Shown piece after piece: positions 55,561 to 64,000 of a stretch of 64,000 bases of DNA. Every line of letters begins with the position of its first letter. Within the stretch, counting starts at the first letter, position 1. A program made the position numbers and the translations under genes. The stretch lies in NCBI RefSeq assembly GCF_018638295.1, contig NZ_JABTTS010000004.1:62001-126000 (forward strand), given 5' to 3'. The DNA comes from Streptomyces sp. CHD11. Lineage in GTDB: Bacteria > Actinomycetota > Actinomycetes > Streptomycetales > Streptomycetaceae. Under the pieces are notes generated by a model. It was not told the DNA's origin. It saw only the letters and a program-made list of their open reading frames with translations, and made no database searches.

Positions 55561-57471
55561 ATGAGCATGGAGACCACAGCGTGGACACAGCTGCGCGGCG
55601 TCATGTCCGCCGAGGACGAGCACGGCCCCGTGACGCGACAGACGCTGCGCCGCATCGCCGCCTTCGCCCGCCCGCACCGACGCCGGATCGGCCTGTTCGT
55701 GCTGCTGGGCACGGCGACCGCGGCGCTCGCCGTCGCCACCCCCGTGCTCGCCGGACGGGTCGTGAACGCGATCGTCTCCGGTGGTGACGAGGCCACGGTC
55801 GTCCGTCTCGCCCTGCTCATCGCGCTGATCGCGATCGTGGAGGCCGCCCTGGGCGTGATAGGCCGGAGACTGTCGGCGGCGCTCGGTGAGGAGCTCATCC
55901 TCGATCTGCGGACAGCGGTGTTCGACCATGTCCAAGGTATGCCCGTCGCGTTCTTCACACGCACTCGTACGGGAGCGCTGGTCTCCCGTCTCAACAACGA
56001 CGTCATCGGCGCCCAACGGGCCTTCAGCAACACCCTGTCGACCGTGGTCGGCAACGTGGTCACCCTGGTGCTCGCCCTCGCCGTGATGCTCACCCTGTCC
56101 TGGCAGGTCACCCTGCTGGCGCTGGTGCTGCTGCCGGTGTTCGTGATCCCGGCCCGGCGGATGGGCCGCCGCATGGCCGGAATGCACCGCGAGGCCGCCG
56201 CTCTGAACGCCGAGATGGGCACCCGGATGACCGAGCGGTTCTCGGCGCCCGGCGCCACGCTGGTGAAACTGTTCGGCCGCCCCGAGGAGGAGTCGGCGGA
56301 GTTCGCGGTCCGTGCCCGCCGGGTCCGTGACATCGGCATCCGTACGGCCACGGCACAGACGGTGTTCATCACCGCGCTGACCCTCGTCTCGGCCCTCGCC
56401 CTGGCCCTGGTCTACGGGCTCGGCGGCCGGCTCGCCCTCAGCGGCGTGCTGGAGCCGGGCGCCGTGGTGGCGCTCGCGCTGCTGCTGACCCGGCTGTACG
56501 CGCCGCTCACCTCACTGGCCGGGGCGAGGGTCGAGGTGATGACCGCCCTGGTCAGCTTCGAGCGGGTCTTCGAGATCCTCGACCTCGAGCCGCTCATCCG
56601 CGAGAAGCCCGGCGCCCGCGAGGTGCCCGAGGGGCCGGTCGCCGTGGAGTTCGACGACGTCCGTTTCGGCTACCCGTCCGCCGACAAGGTCTCGCTGGCC
56701 TCCCTGGAAGAGGTCGCCGCCCTCGACCCGCGCGGCGGCGAGGAGGTTCTGCACGGCATCTCCTTCCGCGCCGAACCCGGGCAGACCGTCGCCCTCGTCG
56801 GCTCCTCCGGCGCGGGCAAGTCGACCGTCGCCGGGCTGCTGCCGCGGCTGTACGACGTCGACTCGGGCGCCGTACGCGTGGGCGGCGTCGATGTCCGCGA
56901 CCTGACCGCGACCTCGCTGCGCGCCGCCCTCGGCATGGTCACCCAGGACGGTCACCTCTTCCACGACACGGTCCGCGCCAACCTGCTGCTGGCCAGGCCG
57001 GAAGCGGGCGAACCCGACCTGTGGGACGCCCTGCGCCGCTCCCGCCTGGACACCCTCGTACGGGCCCTGCCCGACGGTCTCGACACGGTGGTCGGCGAAC
57101 GCGGCTACCGGCTCTCCGGCGGGGAACGCCAGCGCATGACCATCGCCCGGCTGCTGCTGGCCCGACAGCGCGTCGTCATCCTCGACGAGGCCACCGCACA
57201 TCTGGACAACACCTCCGAGGCCGCCGTCCAGGAGGCGCTCACCGAGGCGCTGGAGGGCAGGACGGCGGTGGTGATCGCGCACCGGCTGTCCACCGTCCGG
57301 GCGGCCGACCTGATCCTGGTGGTCGAGGCCGGCCGGATCGTGGAACGCGGCACGCACGAGGTACTGCTGGCGGCCGGGGGCCGCTATGCGGAGCTGTACC
57401 GCACCCAGTTCGCCGCCCGCGGCACGGAGTCCGCCCCCGATGGCCAGGCCGGCGTGCCGACGACGGTGTAG
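55561..57471 (+). CDS. ABC transporter, fused permease/ATP-binding protein (exporter type)
   Basis: The 636-residue half-transporter has an N-terminal type I exporter membrane domain with six helices (about 30-330). The ATPase domain follows: Walker A GSSGAGKST, Q-loop MVTQDGHLFHD, signature LSGGERQR, Walker B VVILDEATAHLD and switch IAHRLST. It presumably works as a homodimer exporting a drug, lipid or peptide. ATG 55561 sits right at the predicted transcription start of a MerR-type promoter, which suggests induction by a toxic compound. Confidence 0.93.
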   Translation: MSMETTAWTQLRGVMSAEDEHGPVTRQTLRRIAAFARPHRRRIGLFVLLGTATAALAVATPVLAGRVVNAIVSGGDEATVVRLALLIALIAIVEAALGVIGRRLSAALGEELILDLRTAVFDHVQGMPVAFFTRTRTGALVSRLNNDVIGAQRAFSNTLSTVVGNVVTLVLALAVMLTLSWQVTLLALVLLPVFVIPARRMGRRMAGMHREAAALNAEMGTRMTERFSAPGATLVKLFGRPEEESAEFAVRARRVRDIGIRTATAQTVFITALTLVSALALALVYGLGGRLALSGVLEPGAVVALALLLTRLYAPLTSLAGARVEVMTALVSFERVFEILDLEPLIREKPGAREVPEGPVAVEFDDVRFGYPSADKVSLASLEEVAALDPRGGEEVLHGISFRAEPGQTVALVGSSGAGKSTVAGLLPRLYDVDSGAVRVGGVDVRDLTATSLRAALGMVTQDGHLFHDTVRANLLLARPEAGEPDLWDALRRSRLDTLVRALPDGLDTVVGERGYRLSGGERQRMTIARLLLARQRVVILDEATAHLDNTSEAAVQEALTEALEGRTAVVIAHRLSTVRAADLILVVEAGRIVERGTHEVLLAAGGRYAELYRTQFAARGTESAPDGQAGVPTTV

Positions 57472-57600
57472 CACCCGTACGTCCCCGCCTGCCCGCGCGT
57501 GGTCCACCGCCCGCCCGCGCCCCGGTCCGATGCCCCCGGCCGGCACCCGGGCCCGGGCCGGGAGCGGCCGGCGCCCAGGTCGTGCCGTCACCACGGCGTA

Positions 57601-57634
57601 CCGCCGCCGGCCCCGGAAACGGGACCGGCGGCGG
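57601..57634. terminator. bidirectional hairpin terminator
   Basis: A 15-bp stem with one mismatch (57601-57615 with 57620-57634) around a GAAA tetraloop lies between the convergent ABC and secDF genes. Confidence 0.8.
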
Positions 57635-57644
57635 TGTCCGTGCG

Positions 57645-59981
57645 CTACTTGCCGGTGCCGGCGGCCTCGGCCCGGCCCGTCTCCTTCCCGGCAGCGGACT
57701 TCGCCCGCCCGGAACCGGCGCGGCCCCGGCCACGGCCGCGACCCCGGCCGCGTTCCCGGCCGTCCTTGCCGTCTCCGGCGAACGCGTCGAGCTCGATGGC
57801 GACCGGCGAGGCGGTCAGGACCGACGAGTACGTGCCCACGAGCATGCCGATCAGCAGGGCGAGCGCGAAGTCGGTGAGCGAGTCGCCGCCCAGCAGGGCC
57901 AACGCGGCCAGAATGAAGATCACACCGATACCGGTGTTGACCGTACGCGGCACCGTCTGCAGGACCGCCTGGTTGGTGACCTCGGACAAGGGCGCCTTGC
58001 TGTCCTTCCGCCACAGCTCGCGGATCCGGTCGAAGACCACCACGGAGTCGTTCACCGAGTAACCGATCACGGTGAGCAGCGCGGCCAGGAACACCCCGTC
58101 GATCGGCTTGCCCAGCCAGGCGAAGATACCGGTGAGGATGATCACGTCGTGCGCCAGCGCGGCCACCGCTCCGGTACCGAACATCCAGCGGAACCGGAAG
58201 GCCAGGTACGTCAGCTGCGCGGCGAGGGCCAGACCGAGCGCGATCAGCGCGTTGCGCCGCAGCTCGTCACCGAGGCTCGGTCCGATCAGCTCGTCGCGGA
58301 TCTTCTCCGCTCCGCCGCCGACCTCGGCGATGGCGTCGGCGACCTCGACCGCCTCCTCGTTGGTCAGCTCCTCGGTGCGCACCGTCAGGTTGTCGTCCCC
58401 GGAGGACTGCACGACGGCCTGCGGGAAGCCGGCGTCGGCCAGTGCCTCCCGGGCCCGGTCCGGGTCGACGGTGGTGCTGGTGGAGTACTCGATCAGGCGG
58501 CCACCGGTGAACTCCACACCGAAGTTCAGTCCGCGCACCACGATGCCCGCGGCGGTGACGGCCAGCACGACCGCGGAGACCGCGAGCCAGCGGCGCGGAT
58601 GCCGCATCAGCTGCGGGTTGCGGCGGGTGAGGTACGTACGCACCCGGCCGATCGAGGCCAGACCGGTGAACCCCGGCCGCCGGTGCACCCATTTACGCGC
58701 CACGGCGAACTCCGTCAGCACCCGGGTGATCACCAGGGCGCTGATGATGGACGCGATGACACCGATGCCCAGCGTGACACCGAAGCCCTTCACCGGACCG
58801 GACGCGAGCAGGAACAGCAGTACGGCCGCGATCAGTGTGGTGACGTTGGAGTCCGCGATGGCACTGAACGCGCCCTTGAACCCGGCGGTCAGGGCCGAGC
58901 GGCTGCTCGGCCTGTTGCGCTTGCCGTATTCCTCCCGGGCCCGTTCGAAGACCAGCACGTTGGCGTCCACCGCCATACCGATCGCCAGCACGAAACCGGC
59001 CAGACCGGGCAGGGTCAGCGTCGCGCCGAGGGCCGCCAGACCGGCGTAGGAGATCAGGCCGTAGCAGAGCAGCGCCAGCGTGGCCAGAACGCCCATGAGC
59101 CGGTAGATGACGATGATGAACAGCGCGGTGAGAGCGGTACCGACGACCGCGGCCCACGCGCTCGCCCTGATGGCCTCCGCGCCCAGCGTCGGACCGACGG
59201 TCCGCTGCTCGACCGTCTCGACCGGCACCGGCAGGGCGCCGCCCTTGACCAGCAGGGCCAGCTCCTTGGCCTCGTCGCTGGTGAAGGAACCGGTGATCTG
59301 GGTGGATCCGCCGGTGATGCCGGCACCGCAGGAGACGGACGGGTCGACCTGGGGCGAAGAGATGATCTTGTCGTCCAGGACGATCGCGACCCGGCGCTGC
59401 GGGTCACCCGCGGGGTGACAGGCGGCCTCGCCGGTCAGTTCGGCCCAGCCCTTGTCGTCCCGGAAGTCCACGGTGACGTGCCAGCCCGCGCCGGTCTGCT
59501 GGTCGATGAGCGCCTCGGCGTCCTCGACGTCCTGGCCGCTGAGCGCGGCGGGACCCAGCCGGAGCCGCTCGCCGGACTCGTCCGCCAGTACCTCCTCGCC
59601 CTTCTCCTGCGGCTTGTCCGCCGCGGTGGCGACACCGAGCACGGGGTGGACGGAGAGCTGCGCGGTACGGCCCAGGACGTCCGCGGCCTGTCGCGGGTCC
59701 TGCAGGCCGGGCAGCTCGACGATGATCCGGTTCTCCCCGGAGCGGACGATGCTCGGTTCGGCCACGCCGAGCGCGTCGACGCGGCCGCGCAGCACCTCCA
59801 GGGTGCGGTTGGTGGCCTCCGCGTCGGCCTCCACGGTTTCGGTGGAACGGGTCTCCAGCACGATCTGGGTGCCGCCCCGCAGATCCAGACCCAGACGGAT
59901 CGGAACGGTGACAGCGATGAACACGGATGCGGCGATCACGACGAGCGCGAACAACGCCCTGACGCGGGCGGGACGTTTCAC
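57645..59981 (-). CDS. secDF: fused protein translocase subunit SecDF
   Basis: SecD and SecF use the proton gradient to help proteins leave the Sec channel. Here they form one 778-residue chain. The SecD half has LGLDLRGGTQIVLETRS after the first membrane helix, the P1 head IVELPGLQDPRQAADVLGRT, and FVLAIGMAVDANVLVFERAR. The SecF half has LNFGVEFTGGRLIEYSTSTT, then VNDSVVVFDRIRE. Twelve membrane segments are expected. The C-terminus is an RG-rich basic tail. GTG 59981 is preferred because GGAGG lies 6 nt upstream. Streptomyces normally also have separate secD and secF elsewhere, so this is a second system. Confidence 0.95.
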   Translation of the reverse strand: MKRPARVRALFALVVIAASVFIAVTVPIRLGLDLRGGTQIVLETRSTETVEADAEATNRTLEVLRGRVDALGVAEPSIVRSGENRIIVELPGLQDPRQAADVLGRTAQLSVHPVLGVATAADKPQEKGEEVLADESGERLRLGPAALSGQDVEDAEALIDQQTGAGWHVTVDFRDDKGWAELTGEAACHPAGDPQRRVAIVLDDKIISSPQVDPSVSCGAGITGGSTQITGSFTSDEAKELALLVKGGALPVPVETVEQRTVGPTLGAEAIRASAWAAVVGTALTALFIIVIYRLMGVLATLALLCYGLISYAGLAALGATLTLPGLAGFVLAIGMAVDANVLVFERAREEYGKRNRPSSRSALTAGFKGAFSAIADSNVTTLIAAVLLFLLASGPVKGFGVTLGIGVIASIISALVITRVLTEFAVARKWVHRRPGFTGLASIGRVRTYLTRRNPQLMRHPRRWLAVSAVVLAVTAAGIVVRGLNFGVEFTGGRLIEYSTSTTVDPDRAREALADAGFPQAVVQSSGDDNLTVRTEELTNEEAVEVADAIAEVGGGAEKIRDELIGPSLGDELRRNALIALGLALAAQLTYLAFRFRWMFGTGAVAALAHDVIILTGIFAWLGKPIDGVFLAALLTVIGYSVNDSVVVFDRIRELWRKDSKAPLSEVTNQAVLQTVPRTVNTGIGVIFILAALALLGGDSLTDFALALLIGMLVGTYSSVLTASPVAIELDAFAGDGKDGRERGRGRGRGRGRAGSGRAKSAAGKETGRAEAAGTGK

Positions 59982-60026
59982 AGATGCCTCCAGCAGGCAC
60001 ACGGAAAATAGGGGGAAGAGGACAGG

Positions 60027-60449
60027 TCAGGTACTGGAGGCCATGGGCGGTGCCCGCCCCAGGTCCGACGGCATGTGCGCGGCGGCGGGCGGCGCGTGTC
60101 CGGCCGCCGGCGCGGGACGGGCCGGACGGGGCGGCATCGGCGGTGTGTGCGCCGCGGTGAAGAGCAGATGCCCGGCGTACACCGTCCGCTCACCGGCGTC
60201 CCGCTCCAGCCGGGTGAGCAGTGTGCGGGCACAGACGTAGGCGTCGTCGCTGTACGGACGGGTGTCGGAGGAGTGCGACGACGAGACGGGGGAGGGCGGG
60301 GGAGCGGACGCGGGGGATCCGGCGCGGGGGACGAACTCGGCGCCGCCGGCGACCCCCAGGGCCAGCAGTACGGCCGCGAAGGCCGCGAAGGCCGCCGCTG
60401 CCGCGCGGAACGGAGAGCGGGGGAGGCGTCCCCGCGGGTCGTTGATCAA
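60027..60449 (-). CDS. small membrane or secreted protein, function unknown
   Basis: The 140-residue protein has a basic start, one hydrophobic segment (AAAAAFAAFAAVLLALGVAG, about 17-36) and an outside part with DAYVCARTLLTRLERDAGER. A Pro/Ala-rich tail follows. The TTG start at 60449 overlaps the response-regulator stop (TTGA), so it belongs to the two-component operon. It could be a signal sensor or ligand-binding partner; no known domain was recognised. Confidence 0.6.
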   Translation of the reverse strand: MINDPRGRLPRSPFRAAAAAFAAFAAVLLALGVAGGAEFVPRAGSPASAPPPSPVSSSHSSDTRPYSDDAYVCARTLLTRLERDAGERTVYAGHLLFTAAHTPPMPPRPARPAPAAGHAPPAAAHMPSDLGRAPPMASST

Positions 60450-61129
60450 GGCTCGACGAGCCCCGCGCGAATGGCGTATCGGGTCAGTTCGAGACGGTCC
60501 CGCAGCCCCAGCTTGTGCAGCAGGTTCTCGCGGTGCCGCTGCACCGTCTTGACGCTGATGAAGAGCAGTTCGGCGATCTCCTTCGAGGAGTGTCCCTCGG
60601 CGACGAGCTTCAGCACCTCCTCCTCGCGGGGCGTCAGCAACTGCTCGGGCGACTCCTCCCCGTGCCGCACCCGGTCGAGGTAGTTGCGGATCAGGGCGGT
60701 CACCGCCCCCGGGTACAGGAACGGCTCGTCCCGCATCGCGGCCCGGCAGGCGGCGACCAGATCGCGGTCGGCGACGGACTTCAGCACATAGCCGCCGGCG
60801 CCCGCCTTCAGCGCCTGGAACAGGTACTGCTCGTTGTCGTGCATCGTCAGCATCAGGATGCGCAGCTCCGGCTTCAGCGCGGTCAGCTCACGCGCGGCCT
60901 GCAGCCCTGTCAGCCGCGGCATGGCGATGTCCAGGACCGCCAGGTCGACGTCGTGGGTCCGGGCCATGGCGATCGCCTCCGCACCGTCACCGGCCTCGGC
61001 CACCACCTTCAGATCCGGTTCCCGGTCGAGAATGAGCCGGACCCCGCGCCGTACCAGCGCGTGGTCGTCGGCGAGCAGGATCCGGATCTTCGGCTGCACC
61101 CGGTCGGCGGGGGTTTCCTGATGGGTCAT
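60446..61129 (-). CDS. NarL-type response regulator
   Basis: The 227-residue protein has a receiver domain (RILLADDHALVRRGVRLILD, phosphorylated Asp67 in VDLAVLDIAMP, Lys in GYVLKSVADRD). A LuxR-type output domain (LTPREEEVLKLVAEGHSSKE, then IAELLFISVKTVQRHREN) spans about 165-220. It overlaps the histidine kinase gene by 4 bp (ATGA), and the two form a phosphorelay pair. Possible targets are secDF and the downstream small gene. Confidence 0.95.
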   Translation of the reverse strand: MTHQETPADRVQPKIRILLADDHALVRRGVRLILDREPDLKVVAEAGDGAEAIAMARTHDVDLAVLDIAMPRLTGLQAARELTALKPELRILMLTMHDNEQYLFQALKAGAGGYVLKSVADRDLVAACRAAMRDEPFLYPGAVTALIRNYLDRVRHGEESPEQLLTPREEEVLKLVAEGHSSKEIAELLFISVKTVQRHRENLLHKLGLRDRLELTRYAIRAGLVEP

Positions 61130-62121
61130 GACTGCTTCCTGACGGCGGGCACGGAGAGCCGTACACGCGTCCCGTTTCCTTTGGCGGAGGCATGGGGGGC
61201 CGTGGAGGTCCTGTCCGGACTCGAGATGTCCAGCATGGCGCCGATCAGCAGGGCCCGCTCACGCATTCCGCGCAGACCGGCACCCTCCTGGGCGGCACCG
61301 ATGCCGCGGCCGTCGTCGGCCACCTCGAGAACGACATGTCCGTCACCTCCGCGCAGGCTCACCTCCACACTCCGTGCCTCCGCATGCCGGGCGGCGTTGG
61401 TCAGACTCTCCTGCGCCACACGGTAGATCACCAACTCGGCCTCGTGGTCGAGGACGGGCAGATCGGCGTCGAAGCGACGCCGGACGTGCAGCCCGGTGTG
61501 CGTGGCGAACTCGGTGGCCAGGGACGTCACCGCACTCACCAGGCCGAGGTCGTCCAGTACGCCCGGACGCAGCCGGCGTACCAGCCGGCGGACCTCGTCG
61601 AGGCTCTCGCGGGTGATCTCCTGAGCCTGCTGGAGCTCACCGCGCAGCGGCTCGGCCGCCTCGTCCGCGGCCCGCTTCAGGGCCAGCAGTACGGCGGTCA
61701 TGCTCTGCCCGACCTCGTCGTGCAGCTCCTGGGCGATACGGCGGCGCTCGGCCTCCTGGGCCAGGATGGCGCGGGCACTGCTCGCGACGCGCTCCCCCTC
61801 CAGCCGCTCCAGCATCGCGTTGAAGGCGCTGACCAGCTCGGCCACCTCGCCGCCGCCGCGCACGGGGAGCCGCTGACCGGGGCGCAGCAGATCGACGGTG
61901 GTCATCCGCCGGGTCACCCGGTCCAGTGGGGCCAGCCCGATGCGCAGCAGGGCCGCGTTGGCCACGAGCATCACGGCGAGTCCGCCCACCAGGATCACCG
62001 CCTCGGTGAGCAGCACCGGGACGGACACGGTCACCGGAGCCCACAGAAGCAGCGCGGTGGCACTGCCCAGAACCACCGCGTTGAGCCCGAAGATCCGCCA
62101 GTACAGGGACACGGAGGTCAC
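61126..62121 (-). CDS. sensor histidine kinase (NarX/DesK type)
   Basis: The 331-residue protein has two membrane segments with a very short outside loop (about 8-55), a HAMP-like linker, and a HisKA_3 domain with the phospho-accepting His134 in AQELHDEVGQSMTAVLLALK. A HATPase_c domain shows VAQESLTNAARHAEARSVEV and VLEVADDGRGIG. The small outside loop suggests it senses the membrane or an intramembrane signal. It is the first gene of the operon with the response regulator. Confidence 0.94.
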   Translation of the reverse strand: MTSVSLYWRIFGLNAVVLGSATALLLWAPVTVSVPVLLTEAVILVGGLAVMLVANAALLRIGLAPLDRVTRRMTTVDLLRPGQRLPVRGGGEVAELVSAFNAMLERLEGERVASSARAILAQEAERRRIAQELHDEVGQSMTAVLLALKRAADEAAEPLRGELQQAQEITRESLDEVRRLVRRLRPGVLDDLGLVSAVTSLATEFATHTGLHVRRRFDADLPVLDHEAELVIYRVAQESLTNAARHAEARSVEVSLRGGDGHVVLEVADDGRGIGAAQEGAGLRGMRERALLIGAMLDISSPDRTSTAPHASAKGNGTRVRLSVPAVRKQS

Positions 62122-62393
62122 GCCTTCCTCTTTCTCGTCTGCCTCTACTGTCGGTCACCGCGCGCGCTCCCGCGTCGGCGGCCCCCTTGTCCCGGGCGGA
62201 CAGCGGCCAGCGTGCACGGTCAAAGCCGCCCGGGTCGATGGGCCCCGCGCCCCATTTCCGCCTGCCCGCCGGACCCATGCCGCCCGGGGTGGGTCCTCGG
62301 ACCCGGCACAGATGGGTACCGCGCCCGATGGGCACCCGGCCGGAACAGGGCGAGGGTGAGGACATCACCCGTACGTCTTGAGGAGGGCCCTCC

Positions 62394-62717
62394 GTGTCGC
62401 TCGACCTGCCCCGCACCGAACCGCGCACCGTCCACCCGGCTGCGGACGAGGTCCGTCAACGCCTCGAACACGCCCGGACAACGCGGCTCGCACAGCTCAA
62501 GGCGCTCGACGAAACCGGGCAGAACCCCGGTGACCACCTGATGTCGAACCAGAAGGACGCCATCAAGCGCGTCCTGACCGAGATCGACGAGGCCTTCGCC
62601 CGGGTGGAGGACGGCACCTACGGCACCTGCCTGGGCTGCTCGAAGTCCGTCCCGCCCGAGCGGCTGGAGATCCTCCCGCACACCCGCTACTGCGTCGCCT
62701 GCCAGAGCCGCGCCTGA
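62394..62717 (+). CDS. TraR/DksA-type zinc-finger protein (first)
   Basis: The 107-residue protein starts at GTG 62394, 8 nt after GAGGAGG. A coiled-coil-like helical region (VRQRLEHARTTRLAQLKALD, then KDAIKRVLTEIDEAFARVE) is followed by a C4 zinc finger CLGC...CVAC (17 residues between pairs). DksA proteins act in the secondary channel of RNA polymerase; the acidic tip expected for that is not obvious here. It heads a three-gene operon with a second DksA-like gene and an MreB-like gene. Confidence 0.9.
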   Translation: MSLDLPRTEPRTVHPAADEVRQRLEHARTTRLAQLKALDETGQNPGDHLMSNQKDAIKRVLTEIDEAFARVEDGTYGTCLGCSKSVPPERLEILPHTRYCVACQSRA

Positions 62718-62771
62718 CCTCGTCCATCCGTTCCCGTCCCGGATTCTCTCCCGCTCTGCCCGAGGGGTGCA

Positions 62772-63140
62772 GTGGTGACCCACCAGACCATCGACGAGCC
62801 CGGCACGGCCCTCACACCCGAGGACCTCGCCGCGCTGCGTGAGAACCTGCACGAGCAGCGGCTGTTCCGGGAGGAACAGCTGCGGCAGTTCGCCTCCACG
62901 ACCCGCGCCGACGACCGTCGCCGACGGGCGGACGCCGCTCAGATCGAGGTGGGCGTCAAACTCGCCGCCTCCGCGCGCATGGTGCTCGCCGACGTCGAGG
63001 CGGCGCTCGCCCGGATGGAATCCGGGGACTACGGCACGTGTCATCTGTGCCGCCGCCCGGTCGAACGCCACCGCCTGCTGATCGTCCCCCAGGCCCGCTA
63101 CTGCGGGCGCTGCCAGCAGGTGAGGGAGGCCGGCCGGTGA
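62772..63140 (+). CDS. TraR/DksA-type zinc-finger protein (second)
   Basis: The 122-residue protein has a helical region (LRENLHEQRLFREEQLRQF, VLADVEAALARMESGDYGT) and the zinc finger CHLC...CGRC with the same spacing as its neighbour. It lies 54 bp after the first copy and its stop overlaps the next start in GTGA. The two proteins are only moderately alike, so this is an old duplication or two family members acting together. GTG 62772 or 62775 is the start. Confidence 0.9.
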   Translation: MVTHQTIDEPGTALTPEDLAALRENLHEQRLFREEQLRQFASTTRADDRRRRADAAQIEVGVKLAASARMVLADVEAALARMESGDYGTCHLCRRPVERHRLLIVPQARYCGRCQQVREAGR

Positions 63141-63940
63141 CCACGATCCGGCACCCCCGGCCGGCCTCCGTGCGTCACCGGCACTGGCCGCTGTGCCGGC
63201 GCTGCTCAGGGATCGCTCTCGACCTGGGCAGTGCCCGCACCCGCGCGTGGATCGCGGGGCGGGGCATGGTCCTGGACGTGCCCACCGTGACCTTCCCGGG
63301 CACCGGTGCGGTCTACCCCATCCAGCGCGGCACGATCGTCGACACCGCCGGCACGGCCCGGATGCTGGACCGGCTGCTCGGGCACCGGCTGCCCAGGATC
63401 GGCCGCCCGCTGGTCGTCGTCACGGCGCCCGTCCTGGACGGGATCGCCTTCCGGACCGCGGCCCGCACGGCCGTGGAGGTCCTCCGCCCGCGCGCCGTAC
63501 TGACGGTCCCCGGCGCGCGGGCGGTGGCGCTGGCGGCGGGCGCCGACCATGTGCGCCCCCTGCTGGTCGTGGACATCGGCGCCCATCTCACCGAGGTGGT
63601 GCTGCTCGCCGACGGCGCGGTGACCGACGCCCGACGCACCGCGCTGGGCACCGGCGACCTCTCCGACGGGACGGCACCGGGGCTGATCACCGAGGCGGTG
63701 ACCGGCATGGTGACGGCGATGCTGCGGCAGGACCGCACCGGGCTCACCCGCACCGCGCTGCGCAGGGGCGTACTGCTGGCGGGCGGCGGCGCGCTGCGCC
63801 CCGACGTCACCCGGGAGCTGCCCGACAGCCTCGGCAGCGCGGTCCAGCCGGTGTCGTCCCCGCACACGGCCGCCGTCCGGGGCGCCGCCGGACTCCTTGC
63901 CTCGGCGCACCACCACCCCTCCGCCGACGGAACCCTCTGA
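63137..63940 (+). CDS. short MreB-like actin-fold protein
   Basis: The 267-residue protein has the phosphate-1 motif IALDLGSARTRAWIAGRGMV, the phosphate-2 motif LLVVDIGAHLTEVVLLADGA and the adenosine motif GVLLAGGGALRPDVTRELPD of the actin/Hsp70 fold. Typical MreB has about 340 residues; much of the second subdomain is missing or reduced. It begins with a 25-residue basic extension. Polymerisation is uncertain. A short third MreB relative next to DksA-like genes is, from memory, also known in Streptomyces coelicolor. The GTGA overlap couples it to the DksA-like gene. Confidence 0.85.
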   Translation: MTTIRHPRPASVRHRHWPLCRRCSGIALDLGSARTRAWIAGRGMVLDVPTVTFPGTGAVYPIQRGTIVDTAGTARMLDRLLGHRLPRIGRPLVVVTAPVLDGIAFRTAARTAVEVLRPRAVLTVPGARAVALAAGADHVRPLLVVDIGAHLTEVVLLADGAVTDARRTALGTGDLSDGTAPGLITEAVTGMVTAMLRQDRTGLTRTALRRGVLLAGGGALRPDVTRELPDSLGSAVQPVSSPHTAAVRGAAGLLASAHHHPSADGTL

Positions 63941-63964
63941 CCCACCCCCCCGGCTGCCGAATGC

Positions 63965-64000
63965 TCACGCACGGTCCGCGGACTCCTGCACGAGCCGGCG
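63965..64000 (-). CDS. possible 3' end of a leftward gene, cut by the window edge
   Basis: The minus strand reads RRLVQESADRA followed by TGA at 63965-63967. Gene order (convergent with the MreB-like gene) makes this a plausible C-terminus, but only 11 codons are present and no family can be named. Confidence 0.35.
   Translation of the reverse strand, partial: RRLVQESADRA

Noticed and set aside
57021..60011. 996-residue plus-strand frame opposite secDF
   Set aside because: The SecDF reading has all known motifs and twelve membrane helices; the opposite frame is charged, repetitive and without domains.

Overview
The window is high-GC actinobacterial DNA, almost certainly from a Streptomyces chromosome. 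The support is extreme third-position GC, many GTG/TTG starts, ECF sigma factors, LAL-type LuxR regulators, a monomeric NADP isocitrate dehydrogenase, a fused SecDF and paired DksA-like zinc-finger proteins. No replication origin, rRNA or CRISPR array is visible.

Layout. (1) 1-5280: core genes: the end of a thiolase, a TauE-type permease, a diacylglycerol-kinase-like protein, two cobalamin genes (cobK, cobF) and a DUF309 protein. (2) 5380-5453: tRNA-Pro(GGG). It is followed by a sparse accessory interval that ends near 18849 in a 44-nt imperfect copy of the tRNA 3' half (40/44 identical). The interval reads as a decayed tRNA-associated genomic island. It holds a frameshifted IS1182-type transposase remnant, a LAL regulator, a SorC-type sugar regulator, a TRIC-like membrane protein, a 5'-truncated CbxX-type ATPase, a PhzF-like isomerase, a lipoprotein, an acyl-CoA-dehydrogenase-like oxygenase, a secreted I36-type protein and an ECF sigma factor. 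Five gene-poor stretches of 320-680 bp lie between them. No integrase was seen. (3) 18999-21794: core NUDIX hydrolase, membrane EEP phosphatase and aldo/keto reductase. (4) 21810-39867: a large myo-inositol (cyclitol) uptake and catabolism region. A leftward operon encodes IolC, an aldolase-like protein, IolB, IolD and a GntR regulator. A rightward operon encodes a sugar ABC transporter, an IolE/IolI-like TIM-barrel protein and an inositol-dehydrogenase-like protein. A second leftward operon encodes two more Gfo/Idh dehydrogenases, an SDR and a PhyH dioxygenase, divergent from a LacI regulator. A further Gfo/Idh gene lies beyond. The two divergent promoter regions share a 13-nt motif (12/13 identical), which is a good operator candidate.

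(5) 40127-40200: a second, identical tRNA-Pro(GGG), followed by a protease-rich block. It holds an astacin-like metalloprotease whose catalytic Glu is Gln, a LuxR-family ATPase with an 18-bp tandem repeat in its start region, a TPR-CHAT (caspase-like) protein, and, divergent from it, an intracellular subtilisin-like protease overlapping or abutting an ECF sigma factor and a small accessory protein. The CHAT / S8 / sigma / accessory cassette is the best candidate in the window for an undescribed signalling or conflict system. (6) 49238-64000: core genes: N-formylglutamate amidohydrolase, DUF5713, icd, MscS channel, a UPF0104/LPG-synthase-like membrane protein, and an ABC exporter with a MerR-type, apparently leaderless promoter. 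Then come secDF, a NarL-type two-component system with a small membrane protein, two TraR/DksA zinc-finger proteins and a short MreB-like protein.

All calls are from reading the translation and recognising families; no database search was run.
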